Shown here one piece after another: positions 60,462 to 64,000 of a stretch of DNA of 64,000 nt. Location: the NCBI GenBank assembly GCA_017561715.1, contig JAFZBN010000017.1, positions 99,204-163,203 of the forward strand, written 5' to 3'. The notes under the pieces were generated by a model that saw only the letters and a program-made list of their open reading frames with translations, did not search any database and had not been told where the DNA came from. This DNA comes from Clostridiales bacterium (GTDB lineage: Bacteria > Bacillota > Clostridia > Saccharofermentanales > Saccharofermentanaceae). Made by a program: the position numbers and the translations under genes. Numbering within the stretch: the first letter of the stretch is position 1; every line of letters begins with the position of its first letter.

Positions 60462-60995
60462 TCAAAAACCGTGATTTCGAATCACCATTAACAGCGTGCC
60501 CAAAATATCATCGGCATCGACCGTTCCGTAGTACCGGCTGTCGACCCCCGTCCTCCGGTTGTCGCCCAGCACGAAGTATTCTCCGTCTTTTAATGTAAGC
60601 GGGTACTCAAGATAATCCGTATAGGGATAGGTCTGGCTGTAGATATTGTCTTCCACGAGAAGATTACCGTTGACTTTTACGCCTCCGTCTTCCGTGATCT
60701 CTACAGTATCTCCGGGAACGGCGATGACACGGGAAATGCAGGTATTGCCGTCTTTTTTAAAGACGATCACATCATGTGCCGAAGGTTTTTTATCCAATCG
60801 GGAATAGATGATCCGGTCTCCCATGTTCAGGGCAGGAGACATGTCGAGCGTGCCGACTGTCTGTGTCCCGATGATGAAAGTGAACATGACCCACAAACAG
60901 ATGACTATGATAAAGCTGTTGCGGACAAACCTCATGATTCCCGGCTTGGATTTAGAGAGCTCGTCGCGTATTTTTTTCAGCTTTTCTTTGAACAT
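60462..60995 (-). CDS. Signal peptidase I homologue lacking catalytic residues (SipA-like)
   Basis: 177 residues from the ATG at 60995; an ATG 30 bp earlier is possible, and no clear Shine-Dalgarno is seen. One N-terminal membrane helix, then signal peptidase I boxes: GTLDMSPALNMGDRII (box B), DVIVFKKDG (C), CISRVIAVPGDTVEI (D), FVLGDNRRTGVDSRYYG (E). The catalytic Ser of box B is Asp51 and the catalytic Lys of box D is Ser88, so proteolysis is not expected. SipA in Streptococcus pyogenes pilus islands likewise lost its Ser/Lys dyad and works as a pilus assembly factor. Its position between pilin and sortase matches. Confidence 0.88.
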   Translation of the reverse strand: MFKEKLKKIRDELSKSKPGIMRFVRNSFIIVICLWVMFTFIIGTQTVGTLDMSPALNMGDRIIYSRLDKKPSAHDVIVFKKDGNTCISRVIAVPGDTVEITEDGGVKVNGNLLVEDNIYSQTYPYTDYLEYPLTLKDGEYFVLGDNRRTGVDSRYYGTVDADDILGTLLMVIRNHGF

Positions 60996-61066
60996 CAATA
61001 TTGCGAAGAAGCAAGAACCGGTCATTGGGAAATGACTAGTCCCTGCTTTTATCCCTTCTCAAATTT

Positions 61067-61094
61067 AACGGTACATGTCTTCTATGAAACCGTT
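61067..61094 (-). terminator. Weak hairpin between pilin and SipA-like genes
   Basis: AACGGT/ACCGTT arms around a 16-nt loop, followed by TAAATTTG on the minus strand. It may give partial termination, which would raise pilin levels over the assembly genes. Confidence 0.3.
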
Positions 61095-61125
61095 TCAAAA
61101 GAACTTTTCCACGAACCAGTCTGGA

Positions 61126-62487
61126 TTATACTTTCTCCGAATTCTCATTCTTCTTTCCGTGGCGGATCAGAATGAACAGTACAGCACCTGCAGCAAACAG
61201 CAGGAGGTACGGAGCGCTTCTGATGATAATGCCTGTAGGAGAGATCAGCTTCATGGTATTTGTGAACTTGACCTCATCCGCGCCTGTATGATTTTCGGTT
61301 GCAGCCGTCAATGCGGTTGCATTACAGTTTACCGTAGCGGTATTGGAGTCGGCACCGGTAGCAATGTCCAGAGAATCAGCATTAGTGTCGGCACCGGTAG
61401 ATACGGATGTATAGGTGACACCGGTGACATCGTTTGTCTCCTTGATGGTGATCGTTGTTCCTGTCGGGATACCTACATATGTGATCTTTCCAGTGTGACC
61501 GATCGTCGGATTCCATGTACCTGCGATAGGAGCTGCTGTCAGAGCGGTCTGTGTAGCATACGAACCGACCGTCATGATCGGAAGCACGTTCGCAGATACG
61601 GTCGAATTGGTAAGAGTGATCGTGAACGGGAACTCATGGTGATTGTTCTGCGTGTATGCATCGTTCACAACTTCCTTTTCAACCTCAAGATTGAAGGTGT
61701 AGTACTTGTCAGCTACCGATCCGTCCGTAGCAGGATCACCATATTTTACCTGATCGGCTTTGGATCCGACAAAACCTTCAGTCTTGCCAGCAGCAGATGC
61801 TGCAGCTGCATCATCATCAGTTCTTGCATCAATGGCAGCTGTTCTGTTTGTGAACAGTACATAACCATAAACATTTCCTTCGCCGTTTACATAGACATCC
61901 ATGTAAAGAGTATTGGCTACTGCGCCTTCGGCAATACCGGAAGCATTTTTCGTTGCCTCAGTAGTTGTCTCATCGATCTGATAACGATAAACGCCTGCAC
62001 CTGCACCTGCAGCAGTAAAGTCAACGTTTTCAAAACTGATCGTCAGAGGGAATCTGTTTGCAGTTCCGTTCTCTGAAGCAGTCAGCGTATCTGTTCCCGG
62101 AACCAGCGCAAGTTGGCCTGCTGCAGTACCGGTGATCGTCGGAGTTCCGATACCTTCCTTGGTCTTCGCATGCACGTTAGAAGCAGGATTATGGTGAGAA
62201 TTCGCATCATAGATATCCTGATCTGCCAGAGAAGCATCATGGGTGATCGTGTAGGTAAATGTGATCGCCGGGGCATTTACCGTACAGTCTTCCGGATTGT
62301 ACGCCGTGATCTCTTTATAGATCTTTACGGTCTTGTCTTGCGTAGTGGCTACATCAGGAGTAGTGAATTCACCAATTACACCATCTTGTCCGGACATGTC
62401 CGCATCGGCCATGACCGTGCCGCCAATCGCAAGAAGCATCACCATGGAGATGATCAGCGCACCTGTTTTTCTTAGTGATTTTTTCAT
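61126..62487 (-). CDS. Major pilin (Spy0128/FctA-like, sortase substrate)
   Basis: 453 residues; start at 62487 with AAAGGTGG eight bases upstream. Signal peptide 1-31 ends in VMADA. Two beta domains follow: about 35-235 (KTVKIYKEITAYNPEDC, PAITFTYTITHDASL) and 250-400 (YYTFNLEVEKEVVNDAYTQNNHHEFPFTITLTN), which resemble the streptococcal pilin isopeptide domain; Lys in KEI and KEVV are likely partners for Asn. The sorting signal is ISPTG with a hydrophobic helix and the tail RHGKKNENSEKV. It is rich in Ala and Thr, and is the first gene of the pilus operon behind its own promoter. Confidence 0.87.
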   Translation of the reverse strand: MKKSLRKTGALIISMVMLLAIGGTVMADADMSGQDGVIGEFTTPDVATTQDKTVKIYKEITAYNPEDCTVNAPAITFTYTITHDASLADQDIYDANSHHNPASNVHAKTKEGIGTPTITGTAAGQLALVPGTDTLTASENGTANRFPLTISFENVDFTAAGAGAGVYRYQIDETTTEATKNASGIAEGAVANTLYMDVYVNGEGNVYGYVLFTNRTAAIDARTDDDAAAASAAGKTEGFVGSKADQVKYGDPATDGSVADKYYTFNLEVEKEVVNDAYTQNNHHEFPFTITLTNSTVSANVLPIMTVGSYATQTALTAAPIAGTWNPTIGHTGKITYVGIPTGTTITIKETNDVTGVTYTSVSTGADTNADSLDIATGADSNTATVNCNATALTAATENHTGADEVKFTNTMKLISPTGIIIRSAPYLLLFAAGAVLFILIRHGKKNENSEKV

Positions 62488-62571
62488 ATTAAGCCACCTT
62501 TCTCTATCTTCATGGGACGAAACCAAGCTATTCCACCCCCAAGATAATAGCTATATATAAATATATAAGAA

Positions 62572-62601
62572 ATTTTAGCACGTCTAAAAATAAAAAGACA
62601 A
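62572..62601 (-). promoter_or_regulatory. Promoter of the pilus operon
   Basis: TTGTCT (62596-62601), 18 bp, TAAAAT (62572-62577) on the minus strand, in an AT-rich 220-bp gap. A leader of about 75 nt follows, with a GGGGGTGG tract. Confidence 0.55.
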
Positions 62602-62706
62602 TACTTTGGGGGATGCTTTAAAAAAATGGTAACACTTTGTTTATGAAATCCGACGGCCCGAAACGCTTACAGCCATCGGCATTCGAAAAACACATAGACA
62701 AATTAC

Positions 62707-63285
62707 TTACATTTTGACAAAAATCTCGATCCCTAGCGCGATAAGGATCACACCGCCCAGGATCTGGGCCTTTGAAGAGAAACGGGTGCCGAATTTCTTG
62801 CCGAGGAAAAGGCCTGCCATGCAGATGATATACGTAACGACACCGATGATAAGGGCGGTCACAACAGCCTGAAGCGCCTGATATTCGGCGATCGTAAAGC
62901 CCACGGACAGTGCGTCAATGGATGTCGCGATGCCCATCAGGAAGAGTTCGTGAAGGCCCATCTGAGTCGGAGCTTCATCTTCTCCTTTCTTCCGGATGCC
63001 CTCGTAGAGCATCTTTCCACCGATAAAGCCGAGAAGGATCATGGCGATCCAGGGAATACATTTCTCAAACGCCTGAAAATACGTAAGAAGCGTATGCACG
63101 CAGATCCAGCCGATCAGCGGCATGACTGCCTGAAAACCGCCGAAAACACCGGCGATGAGGTTCATTCTTCCAAGTTTCATCTTCGGCTCGCGAAGACCGG
63201 TGGCCAGAGATACAGAGAATGCGTCCATCGCAAGGCCCACGCCCAGAAGAACACTATTTACAAAGAACATCAGGCTCCACTGCAT
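62707..63285 (-). CDS. mntP: Manganese efflux pump MntP family protein
   Basis: 192 residues with six helices. Signatures: SVLLGVGLAMDAFSVSLATGLREPKM (first DAFSVS acid motif) and LFLMGIATSIDALSVGFTIAEY (second, ATSIDALSVG), the duplicated half-structure of the family. ATG at 63285 is preferred over a GTG nine bases upstream because of GAGGTG spacing. No yybP-ykoY manganese riboswitch was recognised in the 130-bp upstream gap. Confidence 0.9.
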   Translation of the reverse strand: MQWSLMFFVNSVLLGVGLAMDAFSVSLATGLREPKMKLGRMNLIAGVFGGFQAVMPLIGWICVHTLLTYFQAFEKCIPWIAMILLGFIGGKMLYEGIRKKGEDEAPTQMGLHELFLMGIATSIDALSVGFTIAEYQALQAVVTALIIGVVTYIICMAGLFLGKKFGTRFSSKAQILGGVILIALGIEIFVKM

Positions 63286-63316
63286 ATCCGTCACCTCAAA
63301 ATCGAATTACTGCAAC

Positions 63317-63345
63317 ATTCTAATACATAAGGAAAAGCAACGCAA
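63317..63345 (-). promoter_or_regulatory. Promoter of mntP
   Basis: TTGCGT (63340-63345), 17 bp, TAGAAT (63317-63322) on the minus strand, about 30 bp upstream of the start codon. Confidence 0.6.
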
Positions 63346-63361
63346 CGGAAAATAAAAGAAA

Positions 63362-63389
63362 AGAGGCCACCTCTTTCGAGGTGACCTCT
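63362..63389 (-). terminator. Terminator of pckA
   Basis: AGAGGCCACCTC / GAGGTGACCTCT 12-bp stem with one mismatch, TTTC loop, followed by CTTTTCTTTTATTTT on the minus strand. Confidence 0.88.
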
Positions 63390-63421
63390 CGGTTGCTCTA
63401 TATTAGTGCTTTTCGCGAAGA

Positions 63422-64000
63422 TCAAAGCTTCGGACCTGCAGCTACGAGAGCCTTACCGGCTTCGTTGCCTTCGTACTTAGCGAAGTTCTTGATGAAGCGG
63501 CCAGCGAGATCCTTTGCCTTCTCTTCCCAAACGGAAGCGTCAGCGTATGTGTCACGCGGATCGAGGATTCCGGAATCTACGCCCGGGAGCTCTGTCGGAA
63601 CTTCCAGATCGAACATCGGGATCTTCTTTGTCGGAGCCTTGAGGATGTCGCCGTTGAGGATAGCGTCGATGATTCCACGTGTATCCTTGATGGTGATTCT
63701 CTTGCCTGTGCCGTTCCAACCTGTGTTAACGAGGAAAGCCTTAGCACCGTTCTTCTCCATCTTCTTTACCAGTTCCTCAGCGTACTTTGTAGGATGCAGC
63801 TCGAGGAAAGCCTGACCGAAGCAAGCAGAGAATGTCGGAGTCGGCTCTGTGATTCCACGCTCTGTACCAGCGAGCTTAGCTGTGAAGCCGAAGAGGAAGT
63901 AGTACTTCGTCTGCTCAGGTGTGAGGATGGAAACCGGCGGGAGTACGCCGAAAGCATCAGCAGAAAGGAAGATTACGTTCTCCGCAGCCGGGCCGGAAGA
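63422..64000 (-). CDS. pckA: Phosphoenolpyruvate carboxykinase (ATP), C-terminal part
   Basis: The last 192 codons of the gene; the 5' part lies beyond the right edge. Visible: [81 protein letters not shown], and [18 protein letters not shown], all characteristic of ATP-type PckA. It interconverts oxaloacetate and PEP; in rumen and gut anaerobes it often fixes CO2 toward succinate. One AAAAGCAC octamer copy lies just past its stop. Confidence 0.96.
   Translation of the reverse strand, partial: SSGPAAENVIFLSADAFGVLPPVSILTPEQTKYYFLFGFTAKLAGTERGITEPTPTFSACFGQAFLELHPTKYAEELVKKMEKNGAKAFLVNTGWNGTGKRITIKDTRGIIDAILNGDILKAPTKKIPMFDLEVPTELPGVDSGILDPRDTYADASVWEEKAKDLAGRFIKNFAKYEGNEAGKALVAAGPKL

Noticed and set aside
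63286..63421. Manganese riboswitch upstream of mntP
   Set aside because: The gap is taken up by a promoter close to the start codon and the pckA terminator; the paired yybP-ykoY loops were not seen.
1..64000. CRISPR array, insertion sequence, prophage or integrase
   Set aside because: No regularly spaced direct repeats, transposase or phage-type proteins were found; the only tRNA has no integrase or attachment repeat beside it.

Overview
The window looks like a chromosomal segment of an anaerobic, low-to-mid GC Gram-positive bacterium of the class Clostridia, probably gut or rumen associated. Supporting signs are strong GGAGG ribosome binding sites, many lipoprotein signal peptides with a lipobox, an NfnAB transhydrogenase pair, ATP-type PEP carboxykinase and a sortase-assembled pilus locus. 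No species call is possible without a search. No IS element, prophage, CRISPR array or rRNA was seen. Everything here was read by eye; no database search or folding program was run, and promoter and hairpin calls are pattern matches.

Layout. 1-3.3 kb: a truncated solute-binding lipoprotein, tRNA-Ala(GGC), and a radical SAM/SPASM maturase with two tandem Cys-containing small proteins, a RiPP-like operon with its own promoter and a leader of about 240 nt. 3.3-7.6 kb: glmS, purA and a NAD(P)H-hydrate epimerase. 7.6-22.3 kb, all on the minus strand: an ABC exporter pair, two paralogous 800-residue solute-binding lipoproteins, MalF/MalG-type permeases, an HlyD-type adaptor, a MacB-core-like membrane protein, and an ApbE / NusG-II / Gx-transporter trio that resembles part of the flavin-based extracellular electron transfer locus. 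22.4-28.6 kb, plus strand: a Wzm/Wzt-type polysaccharide exporter, nfnAB, a 2-hydroxyacid dehydrogenase and a small exporter.

28.6-33.9 kb: a lactate racemase-family protein, a cation/proton antiporter and a second radical SAM locus, in which a SPASM enzyme lies next to a small lipoprotein with repeated acidic-Tyr-Gly motifs and a DUF4203-like membrane protein. 34-43.8 kb: a HerA-like ATPase, an orphan lipoprotein, dusB, a PAP2 phosphatase, a complete znuACB-zur zinc operon with a perfect 9-3-9 palindrome at its promoter, a PrsA-like foldase and exonuclease III. 44-49.8 kb: an asparaginase-fold protein lacking the usual catalytic threonines, a candidate small RNA, proB, potD, a PH-domain protein, a NUDIX hydrolase and a GH43 enzyme. 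49.9-62.5 kb: a pilus operon (pilin, catalytically dead SipA-like signal peptidase, class B-like sortase, 3135-residue surface protein) laid out like the streptococcal FCT pilus islands. The window ends with mntP and the 3' part of pckA.

Three signals are not explained by the gene list. (1) Two separate radical SAM plus small-substrate loci. (2) A family of three intergenic hairpins with an invariant internal-loop core and compensatory changes in the apical stem. (3) An 8-mer, AAAAGCAC/GTGCTTTT, found at least 24 times, equally on both strands, often between genes, and absent from the pilus operon.
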